In this document: positions 47,882 through 58,866 of the stretch, in pieces | How positions within the stretch are numbered: the stretch's first letter is position 1 | How the letters are laid out: each line of letters starts with the position of its first letter | Origin: Siphonodentalium dalli | Lineage: Eukaryota; Mollusca; Scaphopoda; Gadilida; Siphonodentaliidae | Direction of reading: 5' to 3' | DNA length: 64,000 bases | Assembly: GCA_032622095.1 (NCBI GenBank) | Contig: CP136063.1 | Coordinates: forward strand, 218,507,982 to 218,571,981 | The notes under the pieces: generated by a model | Database searches by the model: none | Told to the model about the DNA's origin: nothing | Seen by the model: the letters and a program-made list of their open reading frames with translations, nothing else | Program-made: the position numbers and the translations under genes

Positions 47882-48058
47882 CTGGACTCGCGAGTCACGT
47901 GTTATCTGGACTCGTCACATGTTATCTGGAATCGTCACATGTTATCTGGACTCGTCACGTGTTATCTGGACTCGTCACGTGTTGTATAGACTCGTCACAG
48001 GTTATCGGCGCGAGTCACGTGTTATCTGGACTCGTCACATGTTATCTGCGCGAGAACT
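47882..48058. repeat. 20-bp minisatellite with CACGTG/CACATG
   Basis: About eight or nine units of 'ggactcgtcacgtgttatct' are present. Four carry the E-box CACGTG, three carry CACATG and one carries CACAGG. The array begins 485 bp after the lectin stop codon. Confidence 0.9.
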
Positions 48059-48169
48059 TCGCTATCTACGACTGGATATCTCATCTTCTGACGATTTGGT
48101 GGCTGATATGTTATTGATCTCAATCAGTGTTTACTTTGAAATTAAATAGACAGATTTGACGATATTCTG

Positions 48170-49140
48170 TTTCCGACAAATAACTCCAGTTTTTGTTTTG
48201 TTTGATCGAAACTAAAGTTGTTATATAAGTTTCTCCACCAAAGCGAATACTAATTCGGTCAAATGATCTTTTTTTCAACTTAGAACTTCACATGTTTTGA
48301 TAATATTGTGTTATAGCTCCAGAGAGGTCTGAGAATATGCTATCTGCAGAATTAGGTTCACAGAGGGCTAATTTAATGAATCTTCCCCGTACAGCGGTTA
48401 GCGTCACCAAATTCACCTTATGGGGACCTCATTCTACGTGAACTCATTGAGGAACTAGACTAAGATTTAAGTTCCCAGATGATGAATATTGTGAAGTGTA
48501 CCCATTGGGCACCTCGATTATGGAATATGACGTCTGTCAATTTGGGAATATAAAGAAACTAAACTAATAAATAGCTTTGTGAAGAAGTTACTAAAGAAAC
48601 TATAAAACTTGTTAATTTGACAATAAACATTGTTTTCAGAGAAGATGGGGCCTGATCAGATTTATGACCTAGATACTCTGATTTAAACCATAATTGGGTG
48701 TATTCCACATTATCTATCTCTTTTTATTTAACATCCATTGCAGTGAATTACCACAAATCACCCATTATGTAACTGTCAAATGTAATGTAACATATAGTCT
48801 GTCTCATTATAGTACATGTTCAATTTTAGAATTAATAAATATTATTTAAAAACAAAATCTATATATCATTCCATAAAGTTCAGAGACGGGCGACAACACT
48901 TGTACACGAACTGAAAGGTGCCGACTGCAGGACACGATTGTGTGCAGAAGACTTGGGGTATGTGTTCACTCGCTCGCGAGTTTGCACGGTATGTGTTATA
49001 TGCATTTCGTCGTAGAAAGCCATATATGCCAGAATGATGAATATTTCCGTTCATTTTCTCCCACATATAGTTTTCTACGACTAACAGTTTGCAACAGATA
49101 CCAAAGTTTGCAACAGATACCGTGTACCCTTACGAGTGTA
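48170..49140. repeat. Unknown interspersed repeat, copy 2
   Basis: The element matches 1-860 in the same orientation. It extends further than copy 1, into 'cgtcgtagaaagccatatat' ... 'atatagttttctacgacta', shared with 24,660-24,760. Confidence 0.7.
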
Positions 49141-50790
49141 TGTGTGATTATAGTCTTAACCTTAAAATACTAAATTACCTTCTATATATGCGAGTTTTTA
49201 TATTTAAGAAATAATCTAGGTTTCCCAATCGTCGCATAAGAACTATAAGTTCGTAACTCACATTTTCAACTTTCCGAGAAAATGAAGGTTGAAGTTTTCA
49301 GACAACATTTCTCATAATGTTGACAAAGCATGATGACGTATTGTTTATCCCAATGACAACTGGCATTAGCTGTCCATTGACCACATATTTTTTCTGTTTA
49401 CTCCCTCGTTTTCTTTTAAAAAGCAATAACTTGTTTGGAGGTATGACCTTTTGCGTACGCCAACGGCGATTGGTTCCCGTGCTATAAGGAAGTTGTGCTA
49501 ATAAATACAGATTAAGCTCAATATGGTGGCAATCGCATGTGTCTATGAACTAATAAGTGCCTATTCTACATTATGAATATTCACTCATATGCATCATCAT
49601 ACATAAATTTGTGGAACAATCACAAAATTTAAATCACCAAATGATCACGTGATTAACATGGAGATACGACCATATAGCACACATTTGAGAATTTACAAAC
49701 ACAAAACAGAAGTCACGCGAACAACCTGGAGCATCCGATTGGCTGCTGTTGGACATACGACCTTATAGCACGAATAATTGTGAAGATCGCTAGCGGGAAA
49801 TACGACATTTGTGTCACTAGTTTGTGAGACTATTTGGCATCCAATGCAAAAATAGTTTGGCACATCGGATTGGATTTTTTCTCACGATTCGAATGATATC
49901 AAATACTCATTTCCAGCCAAAATGGAGTTACGACCTTATAGTTCTGATGCGACGTAATGTAATTACACATCAAATAAAAACCGAATTTGAGCATGTAAGT
50001 TATTGTCAAATCACAGACGTGATTCAACCAATGTATAGATCTTAGTACCCGAAATGGTGTGTTGATAAGATTTATTTTATCGTAGCGAAATCAGGCGGAA
50101 TGGCGGTTGTTTTCAGATCAAATTTCCGCGTTCTGAAATTCTGTTTCTGACAACTTAAGTCTTTCGGTGAACATTTTTGGAATTGATCTGGATTTCATTG
50201 CTAATATCTTTGGAATTTTATGACCGATCGGGACGGGGTTTGTTTCCACGCGGAGAGTAGCCTCTTGGGCAGTGATTGATGATGTCAAATAGTGAATAAT
50301 ATTTTTATTTTTTAATGGCAAAAGTTATCATGAAGCTACCATATTTAGATGCTGTGTGCCTTTCCAAGAATTATATAATTATCCATAATAAATGATTCCT
50401 GTCCCACTATTGTAGGGGTGGTCTCTGTGAAATCTCAGAAATCACGTGACGGGTTGTAACATATCGCTACACTGAGAGGAAGAGAAAAATATGCCGCGAT
50501 TTTCTCACGGGGACGGACTGGGTACAATGTTTGGGAATGTTTGTAAACAGTAATTGAAAATATCATCCAATAATATAAATTGCATTGCCCAGAATATATG
50601 ATGCCCATTTGTACATCAAATTATCTATCAGTTAGTACAGATCAGGACTATTTTTAAATTGGAATTATATATATACATAATGCAAATAACATACGCCATT
50701 GCTAAAATTTGTGATTCATTGTTATATATTATATTGTATACATACATATGGGCAACATTGCCTGAAATAAACTATAATGTACGGTACCAC
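49140..50790. other. No firm gene; scattered 'tacgaccttatagcac' phrases
   Basis: The phrase recurs at about 49,665, 49,755 and 49,930 in loosely repeated surroundings. A 67-codon minus-strand ORF (50,118-50,321) has no recognisable family or splice context. Confidence 0.4.
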
Positions 50791-50947
50791 GTGTGACGGC
50801 CATACCACAGGAGCTTGGAACTTGTTCAATAAATGCCTTAATTTTGTTAATTAGCAATTATTTGGCCCATATTTATGGCCAACAAATTGCTAATTTGCCT
50901 AATTAAGGCAGTTGTGCATCAAGTTCCAGGCTCCTGTGGTCTTACAC
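50791..50947. repeat. 157-bp hairpin (MITE-like)
   Basis: 'accacaggagcttggaactt' pairs with 'caagttccaggctcctgtgg'. The inner arms contain 'ccttaatt' and 'aattaagg', and the centre is 'tggcccatatttatggcca'. Confidence 0.85.
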
Positions 50948-50949
50948 AA

Positions 50950-51880
50950 TGCCTAGTGCAGTAGTGGTGGGAAAGTGTAAATAAATGAAACGAAAAAAAA
51001 AAAGTTTTGTAAGTTTAGCCATACATTTCGTTATAAAACGTTGCAAATACGACAACATCTATTATTTGTAAACACCTTGGAAATGTTTAATTCATTTGGG
51101 GCATTATATTTATAGTTGGATGTTGATATTCTTTTGTCGGCTTTCATGTTGTTCGTGAAAAACAGTTGAGTACTGCGAAGCGAGTGCGATGAAATTAGCG
51201 TCGCTGGTTACTATGCAACGTACTACAAATATCATTGCATATTGCGCGCTAGTACTTTTGGGTAGTTTTCGATGCACTGATAAAATCTCGACCTAATGTA
51301 ATTATCCGATTTAATTACATTAGCTTTGATAAACTCAACGGGAATTTACTATAGAGAATGGAGTGGGTGTAATTATTTAATTGTAAAAAAGTGTCCCCCC
51401 TGGGGCCGATTAGTATATCAATATTTAATCTGGGCCGGATTAGATACATTTGTATAGCTAACGCGATGCGATTCAGGTGACAAACTTAGTGCCTGTATAC
51501 TCACTTCTAAATTTGGCTAATTGGAAAGCAAACAGTAGGTCTTCAAACTAATGCTGCAATTAAAACGGCTGTATAATCACCAATCGTACTCAAATTGGCC
51601 CAATACTTATACGAAATAATTGTTCACCATTGAATTAGTTGAACATACCGCGGTTATTATGCTTGGTTGGACACGGAAGTGGTAATTTGGTGCGTGGGTA
51701 GAAAACGAGCTGCAGAGATTCACAATGTAAGATGAGTGATTCTGCAGGGCGTCGATTTGAATTCGTCGGAAATCTTTGAACAAAACTTTTATTCTTCAGA
51801 CAGACGTCCGATAGACCTGGAAATATTGATAAATATATTATGGAATATGTAGCAACGAGGTAGAATCTTAGTGCTTCATA
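50950..51880. other. No gene seen
   Basis: AT-rich sequence without recognisable exons, RNA genes or clear repeats. Confidence 0.5.
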
Positions 51881-51884
51881 TAAA

Positions 51885-52232
51885 CCAGTGGATCTAGGGT
51901 TGGTGCATATAAACCAGTGGATCTAGGGTTGGTGCATATAAACCGGTGACTCTAGGGTTGCTGCATATAAACCGGTGGCTCTAGGATTGCTGCATATAAA
52001 CCGGCTGATCTAGGGTTGGTGTATATAAACCGGTAGATCTATGGTTGGTGCATATAAACCGATGGATCTAGGGTTGGTGCATATAAACCGATGGATCTAG
52101 GGTTGGTGTATATATAAACCGGTGGCTCTATGATTGTTGTATAAACCGGTGGATTTAGGTTTGGTGCACATAGACAGTGGATCTGGAGTTGGTGCATATA
52201 AACCGGTGGTTCTAGAGTTGGTGTATATAGGT
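51885..52232. repeat. 29-bp minisatellite, about 12 units
   Basis: Units read 'gttggtgcatataaaccggt' plus 'ggatctagg'. A 95-codon minus-strand ORF in it is an artefact. Confidence 0.95.
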
Positions 52233-52239
52233 TACAATA

Positions 52240-53335
52240 CATCAAATAATTTATAAGGCCCATCAGTGTTAACAAATCGCAGTGGCCTGTATTCTCAGGA
52301 ACGCGTTGATGGAAATGAATCAACAATTAAAGAACGTAATTTTAGACACATCAAAAGTTAATGTCAACCGATTGCTTCACACTATGGATTTGACAATCGT
52401 CATGCTACCCTAACCGTGTCATATTTGGAATTTAATTTAATGTAAACGTCAAGTATTTCTCTTAAATCTAGGAATGTAGAAATTGGATACAATTTGTATA
52501 TATGTGTACAATTTATATTTGTAATTATATTTTCCAGGCAATATCCACTTTGCAGTTTTCCTAATTTTGAAAAATGTTATGATTGTATCGTACCAACTTC
52601 ACAATTCCCCTATAGTTTCAGTATATTACATAAACCACCACGATTTTGCGATTGGGTGACATCGATAATGCTGTTTAGTATATGGATTTAAAGATGCATA
52701 GCATTGGAATATTCTACATATTCACATATATACAAATTGTATAAAAGTTTTAAATTCCTAGAATTCGAAGTCTTATACACAGCTAGGAGGTCCATATCAC
52801 TATCTCCAAATCTTTGGCGCGCCTTTGATACTCTCCTATCAGATATTTGTTTAAACATACTTTATTCCAACACAAAGACGATACATACAGATACATAAAA
52901 CATAACAAATTGAGACAGAGTACAGTCGACATAAAATTGTTGGTGTATGTTATCGGAGATTTGCAGGCATGTTACATCGGTTGGAAACGGAGACGACAGT
53001 AAGCTATAAGCTTTTTTTGTCGTTCCGCCGACGTAGAAAGATGATACCCAATATTCTTAAAATGGTAATATGTATACAATATCTGAGTACCATCCTATCA
53101 GATATTGACCGCTCTCCAAATTTGTGTGGCGCCTTTGATTGTACATTTCTGTCTGATCTTAACACAAGCGTTCATTGTGGTAAAGCAAAGGGAAGCTTCA
53201 GTCTATTAAATTAATCTAAACGCCACCGACTGTCAGAGACCTGAGTTATGTAACACGCGCTTTTATTAGAAATTGCTTTTGCCTCTTGAGATGACAGAAG
53301 TCGTGTTTACGTGCATTTACGAGGCGCAAAAAGTT
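52240..53335. other. No gene seen; one weak direct repeat
   Basis: Segments around 52,795-52,845 and 53,095-53,150 share 'ctccaaat' ... 'tggcgc', 'cctttgat' and 'ctatcagatatt'. Otherwise there is no coding signal. Confidence 0.4.
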
Positions 53336-53341
53336 AACAGA

Positions 53342-53428
53342 TTTTCTATATTATAAAATGAAAGGGCCGTACATGTCACGTATATTAGTTATACGACGCA
53401 TACGTGATATCGCCATATCTGTAAAACT
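53342..53428. repeat. Direct repeat, left copy (partner 54,321-54,402)
   Basis: About 85 bp ('aaaatgaaagggccgtacat' to 'catatctgtaaa') recur ~980 bp downstream with only a few differences. Confidence 0.9.
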
Positions 53429-53771
53429 CACTTTTCGTCCAGTGCATTAAAAGGGAGAAACATATGACATCGATAAAAACACCAACCGCTCCCATAAATT
53501 TATTCGCCCATTTGAGAGCCGTAACCTTTGATCATGTGGCTTTATTTTACCTTTCTCTTCGGGAATCACGTGTTTGCAATTTTTCGTGCATATTTCATCC
53601 ATATATTAGTGACCATTCCGCTGCCAGCATTTTGTGTATGCTGATCATAGGGGTCCCAGGGGAATCACTCTGCTAATTTGTATTTGGTGTATTGTAACCT
53701 GCAGAAGTTGCACCGATCTTGGAACGAGAGTCGGGCAAATGTTATTGATTTAAAGATGCTCTGTCCGCTTT

Positions 53772-54118
53772 AGAACCATAAATCCACCGTCTGTACGTAT
53801 TCTTTTCCAGAATATAACTATAAATACACCATCTGTACGTCTTCTATGCCAAAAAATAACTATCAATCCACCATATGTACGTCTTCGAAGCCAGAAAATA
53901 ACTATAAATCCACCATCTGTACGTCTTCTATACCAGAAAGTAACCATAAATCCACCATCTGTACGTCTTATATACAAGAAAATAACCATAAAACCACCAT
54001 CTGTAAGTCTACTATACCAGAAATTAAACAGTTTAAAACAACCACGTGTGCGTATTCTATGTCATAACTTAACTATATAAATCCACCTTTTGTACGTCTT
54101 CGATGCCAGAAAATAATT
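53772..54118. repeat. 42-bp minisatellite, about eight units
   Basis: Units read 'aactataaatccaccatctg' plus 'tacgtcttctataccagaaa'. The multiple-of-3 period leaves 14-residue repeat ORFs on both strands, judged artefacts. Confidence 0.92.
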
Positions 54119-54320
54119 TTGAAACAGACGATATAATTGATGGGTCATACCCGAGCGCGTGAACAGTTACGAACATTTCCCCATGTAACGGATACCGATG
54201 ATCACGAATCAAGGTGAACACAGCAAACAAACCAGCGATAAAATATAGATGTGCACTGTCTCCGTCGGATATTTTCCTATATCACATGAACCCCCTACTA
54301 TATCATTAAAAATCCGTTTC

Positions 54321-54402
54321 TATATTTTAAAATGAAAGGGCCGTACATGTCACGTATATTAGGTATACGACACATACGTGATATCGGCATATCTGTAAAC
54401 CT
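54321..54402. repeat. Direct repeat, right copy
   Basis: Partner of 53,342-53,428 in the same orientation. The pair encloses the 42-bp minisatellite. Confidence 0.9.
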
Positions 54403-54411
54403 TGTATCTCA

Positions 54412-54745
54412 CTAGTGATGAATAGGCGCGTGTTTTCGTGGGATACTTGGCATCGCGCCAACAAAAATACCGCGCGGATTAATACTATTTCGGAAAGCCG
54501 CGTATGAGATCAACACCAGACATTGAAAATGATTGATTTGTTCATTAAAGTTAAATTCTTGTGAAACTTCGTTGCAGTAACGAAAACAGGCACAAAACAA
54601 AAGGCAAATTGGGGGACTATATTTTTCGTCGCCAGTCAGAGCGCGCAATACTCTCTTATACGGTTGTGGAACGCCTCGGTCAGCATTTTGCATGCATTTT
54701 GCAGCTTCTTTTAAAGATTTTGATTTGTTAAAAAGGCATAAAGCT
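54412..54745 (-). CDS. Candidate last exon of an unrecognised gene
   Basis: On the minus strand the open frame starts after a possible acceptor ('aaaaaacaatag', weak pyrimidine tract) in phase 2 and ends at a stop at 54,412. It encodes 'ALCLFNKSKSLKEAAKCMQN', 'VPQPYKRVLRALTGDEKYS', 'ICLLFCACFRYCNEVSQEFN' and a C-terminal 'GAMPSIPRKHAPIHH'. Residue use looks protein-like and is Cys-rich in the middle. The phase matches the donor of the exon at 54,973-55,183. No family recognised. The gene could equally be a mobile-element protein. Confidence 0.4.
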
Positions 54746-54778
54746 CTATTGTTTTTTCCATGTGATATAATCGATCTT

Positions 54779-54918
54779 CAACTCGTTATGTTGGGTTATA
54801 AGATTTTATGAAACAAGTTTGATTCAAAACTCGTCTACGACTCGTTGTGACTTAAACTCGTTTCATAAAATTTATCAAACTCGTTTCATAAAATCTTATA
54901 TCCCAACATAACTCGTTG
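54779..54918. mobile_element. 140-bp palindromic MITE inside the candidate 227-bp intron
   Basis: 'caactcgttatgttgggtta' pairs with 'tatcccaacataactcgttg' at the other end. 'cataaaatcttat' and 'ataagattttatg' extend the pairing inward for ~45 bp. It fills most of the intron predicted between 54,746 and 54,972. Confidence 0.8.
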
Positions 54919-54972
54919 GAGATTTCTATGTATTATTTTTTTCATTGTTCAAGTAAGTCGCATGGGGCATAC

Positions 54973-55183
54973 CTGATATTTTCTTGCCCGTCATTTGAAC
55001 GTGCAATAAATGTCCCGGTCAAAGATTTTATACGTCTTTTATCGTCTTGGTATGCCATCCGAAGCAAATATGCGTGGTACACCATGAACGTAAGGTTACG
55101 CATGTGCTCATCAATAAGTGAATAAAGCTCGTCAGGTAGTTTTGTTAGATGAAGAGGTACCAGTTCAACATCGGCGAGTTCAT
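54973..55183 (-). CDS. Candidate internal exon of the same unrecognised gene
   Basis: Minus strand. The acceptor 'ttgttttaccactggacag' is good and the donor 'aatatcag|gtatgc' is strong. The exon is 211 bp, phase 1 in and phase 2 out. It encodes 'ELADVELVPLHLTKLPDELY', 'LIDEHMRNLTFMVYHAYLL' and 'DDKRRIKSLTGTFIARSND'. Spliced to 54,745 it continues in frame. Upstream exons were not found within 55,184-56,640. No domain is recognised; predicted helices and good borders support a real exon. Confidence 0.45.
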
Positions 55184-55587
55184 CTGTCCAGTGGTAAAAC
55201 AATAAGCCAAATGTGTCATTAATTAGTACCACGTGTCATTTAGAGGGGTGCATACAGTTTGGTGATTACAGTAAAGGAGAGCGTGCTTAATCACTTAATA
55301 TATAGTTGGTCATATTACATAACATACAGACAGTGTGTTCACATTCATGTACAGCTGATGCAGCTACTAACTGTGCAACATGCGATAGACCAGATATTAT
55401 TAATTAATTTACTGTATGATCTGTACTATCTAAGTGCTGCATATACACCGGTGGGTGCAGTGCATGGCTACACCTATCTTCAGTCTTGGAACGATAGTAG
55501 CGCAAATGTTATTGATTTAATTCTGCGTGTCGGTATGTATTTTTTGGTATCTATATATTGTTTATGCGTAGCTTTCGTAACAATTAT

Positions 55588-55735
55588 ATAGTAATATTTC
55601 GTTAATAACGAAATAATATACCGTTATAACGAAATAAGAATGTTTTTATAACGAAGTAATATTTCGATATACCGAAATAACATTTCGTTATGTCGAAATA
55701 ATATTTCGATATAACGAAATCATAATTCGCATCGT
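55588..55735. repeat. Palindromic ATTTCGNTATAACGAAAT array
   Basis: About six alternating units are of the type 'aataatatttcgatataacg', each partly self-complementary (ATTTCG / CGAAAT). Confidence 0.85.
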
Positions 55736-55753
55736 ATAGGCTACCAAATACAG

Positions 55754-55872
55754 CGATGAACATAGGCCTTTATGTTTATGTAGAGATGAACATAGGCCTA
55801 TATGTGTATGTAGAGGTGAACATATAGGCATATATGTGTATGTAGAGATGAACATAGGCCTTTATGTTTATG
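55754..55872. repeat. 30-bp minisatellite, four units
   Basis: Units read 'gatgaacataggcctttatg' plus 'tttatgtaga'. Confidence 0.9.
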
Positions 55873-55935
55873 TAGAATGCACACAATGGCTCAGTATGAA
55901 TGTTCATTGCAAAAACTTCACAGAGGGTTTCCGAT

Positions 55936-55961
55936 GGGGGGGGGGGGGGGGGGGGGGGGGG
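55936..55961. repeat. Long G homopolymer
   Basis: About 25 consecutive G on the plus strand. Exact length is prone to sequencing error. Confidence 0.9.
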
Positions 55962-56169
55962 TCCGACTTGGAATCCACCCTTGAACCACGAATTCCAAAT
56001 GAACACAATTTTAGTTGTACCTCCGCTCCAACTGGGATCTTGAAATTTCAAACTGTTGGACTTGTTTCGATCTGACACCCTTATGCCATGGACCATTTCC
56101 AACTGATAGATATTTCAGTCAAACAAATTCGATTAAAATAGCATATTATTCCACTAAATTTGAGCTGAG

Positions 56170-56640
56170 GGGCTTGTTACATGAGCCAGGACAACTCGGT
56201 TAGCCGGGACAACCCGGTCTGTCGGGACAACTCGATCATGCTGTTATGTGAGCCGAGACAACTCGGTTAGCCCGCTGCCGGGACAACTCGGTTGATGTTC
56301 ACGCTACTAGCTATCCATCTAGCTGTCAATCACGCGTCACGACGTCGGTCCATAATGTCGGCACGCCCATAACTGAGTGGCTTTGGTAACGTTAGTCCCG
56401 TCGCTGGCTCAGTCCACTCCGCTTACTACTCCGTAACGTTACGCTCATGCTGGGAACGTTACGCCTTAGCGTAGTGAAGGCATAGAGCTAGCGTCTGGTC
56501 TAGGGTAACGTGGGTTGTCACTAAACGTCACTCACACGACGCGATCATTTTATTGGCTAACGTCATGTCAAGTTACAACGAATGGTGTTACGTTCCAGAC
56601 TTTCATCCCGGCTAGCCGGGATGACTCGCTGTTACGTGAG
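56170..56640. repeat. GC-richer element with GCCGGGACAACTCGG repeats
   Basis: It opens with 3-5 copies of 'gccgggacaactcggttag' and closes near 56,610-56,640 with 'gctagccgggatgactcg' and 'gttacgtgagccga'. The middle is CpG-rich ('cacgcgtcacgacgtcgg'). The 3' end of the LINE abuts it at ~56,645, so the LINE may have inserted here. Class unknown. Confidence 0.6.
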
Positions 56641-57068
56641 CCGACCTTTGTTTTTGTATAAATAGGTTTATTGCAAATAATATATGCAATGACAATGAGC
56701 CAGACAACAGGTTCGAAGACCATTATAAGTCCGACTCAACAAAATATAAATTACAAAAAAGATTCACGTGATTAACAAAACAAAAAGTAAAACAAAATTA
56801 AGTGCATATGGTGATACAGTACAGTTGATTCATGAGTCCTTGGGGTGATAAGAAGCTACATATTCAATAATTTTCTAAATTTTAATCGATTTGAGGCTAT
56901 GTGCATCGGTTTGGGTAATTGGCCAAATAGATCTTCTTGACACCAGAAAAAGTATATATGATTATACTTTATATAATATTATCTAATTGCGTCCCTCACC
57001 AAAAAGAAAATGAAAGATTAATAGTTCAATTTGTAACTATATCAATGTCTTCATATGAAGCGTAAAAG

Positions 57069-58196
57069 TTATGCATTTGTTAATCTGGATGATGCTTCAA
57101 CATAAATATGAACTGCTTTTACAATTTCTGAGTTTATAGTAGTACTCATGCGATTATCTCCATAAAGTAATAGCTGAGTTTTGATATCAACTTCCAATAA
57201 TCCCAATGCATTAAAGAGTTCGAATCGCCCCAATACATATAACGGACAGTACATAAAATAATGTTCTGTATCTTCATATATATTCCCACAAATACATTTT
57301 GGATCATCAGTCAGGAATCGCTCAAACTTATGTGCTTTTAAATCACTACAGCCATGGCGCATTCTCGCAAGTACTATCTGTGTCTCTCGGTTTCCTTCAT
57401 AAAAGTAAACTGGAATAATTGGATCACCCCGTTTCATAGTGTATTTCAACAACGAAATTGATTTTGATATCTTCAGTTCCTCGTCTAAACAGTTCCATAA
57501 TCTAGGACCTGATTGAAAGAATGAATTCAAGAAACTTTTAATCGGATTTTGAGAGTATACATAGCTCAAATTAGTTGCTGTTCTCATTTCGTAGTCGCTA
57601 ATATCTGATACCCGTCTTGGAATTTGAAGGGAAATATAGTTGGGAGCCATTTTGTGGACTGCCTTATGAATCGTAGCCACTTTCCTTCTGGACCTTCTAT
57701 CAGCTAGTGGTATATACCCCGTTTCCTTGTAAAGTAAAGTATGACTTGTCCCCCTGATCACACCACTGATGGACCTCAACGCGTCTAGTTGTAAATTTTC
57801 AATAACCCCTGCCTTACCTAAGGAACAGTTATCCCATATGACATCAGCATAGTTGAACAATGGCAAAATATAAGATTTGTAAATGGTGTCTAATGCTTTT
57901 CTATTTAGTCTATATGTTTGACTTCTCAGACAGTTTATCATGGGACTAATATTCTCTAATATTGTATCAATATGAAAATCCCATGTTCCTGATTTGTGAA
58001 CATTTAGTCCTAAATGTTTATGATTATCAACTTCCTTTATTTTTTGACCATTAAGATATAAAGGGAAATACGAGGGTAGTTCATCAAATCTACTAATCGT
58101 AAGAGTTTCTGTTTTCGGTGGACTAAATCTGACCTGCCATTTGTCAGCCCATTTACCTATTTTACTTAAGTCTCTATTCAATATATCTGAAGCCAA
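57069..58196 (-). pseudogene. LINE 2 ORF2, C-terminal part (RT thumb to Cys knuckle)
   Basis: A 375-residue open stretch begins just after the RT catalytic 'ADDTSLF' box, which lies at ~58,235-58,215 directly behind an in-frame stop. It includes 'WADKWQVRFSPPKTET', 'NHKHLGLNVHKSGTWDFHI', 'SYILPLFNYADVIWDNC', a helical 'LLYKETGYIPLADRRSRRK' and the C-terminal knuckle 'CICGNIYEDTEHYFMYCP'. The matching tail in LINE 1 supports the same clade. Confidence 0.85.
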
Positions 58197-58306
58197 TTTG
58201 TCATCTTCAACTGGAATGAAAAGTGACGTGTCATCAGCTTACAACCTTATATTTGCTTATATGTCAACAACTATGTCGTTGATATAGACCAGAAATAGCA
58301 GAGGTC

Positions 58307-58799
58307 CTAACACGGACCCCTGGGGCACTCCAGCTTGTACCAGTTGTGTTTTAGATTCTTACCATTTATCGCAGTCGATTGTGTCCTACCTGCCAAATAG
58401 TTTTGGAACCAAGACAAAAGTTTACCCCTGATACCAACAGTGTACATTTTAAAGAGTAACCCCTTGTGCCATACTCTGTCAAATGCCTTGCTAATATAAC
58501 AGAACACAAACCTCATCTTTTCTCTATCATTCAGTGCACGTTGAACCTCTGCATCAATGTCTATCAATTGGTAAATAGTGCCATCTCCAGGAACAAAAGC
58601 CAGATTGGAATTTAGTCAGTATGTTATTGTCTTTAAAATATGTAAACACATTTTTAAACACTACTTTTTCAAACACGTTACTTAAGCTAGATGTCAGAGA
58701 AAATGGCCTATAATTTTCTTTGTTATTAATTGAATCTTTTTTGTGAATTGGCATAACGTTAGCATGTTTCCATTGGTCCGGGAAGTAACTATTTTCCAA
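58307..58799 (-). pseudogene. LINE 2 ORF2, RT core, in two frames
   Basis: The first piece (58,799-58,554) has 'QWKHANVMPIHKKDS' and 'NYRPFSLTSSLSNVFEK'. The second (58,567-58,307) has 'FCYISKAFDRVWHKGLLF', with the first catalytic Asp. A frame break lies near 58,560 and another near 58,310, within the region of the usual 'PQG' block. Confidence 0.85.
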
Positions 58800-58866
58800 A
58801 AATTTATTAAATAATTTTGCCAGAGGATTTGAAAGAATGCTTGCGGATAGCTTGAGTATTCTATTA

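Noticed and set aside
47800-48149. Overlapping ORFs rich in 'VTCYLDSS'-type repeats
   Set aside because: They translate the 20-bp CACGTG minisatellite.
50118-50321. 67-codon minus-strand ORF
   Set aside because: Composition is plausible, but there is no family, no splice signals and no neighbours.
51885-54118. Could the regular arrays be CRISPR?
   Set aside because: Units are contiguous without unique spacers, in a eukaryotic setting. They are minisatellites.
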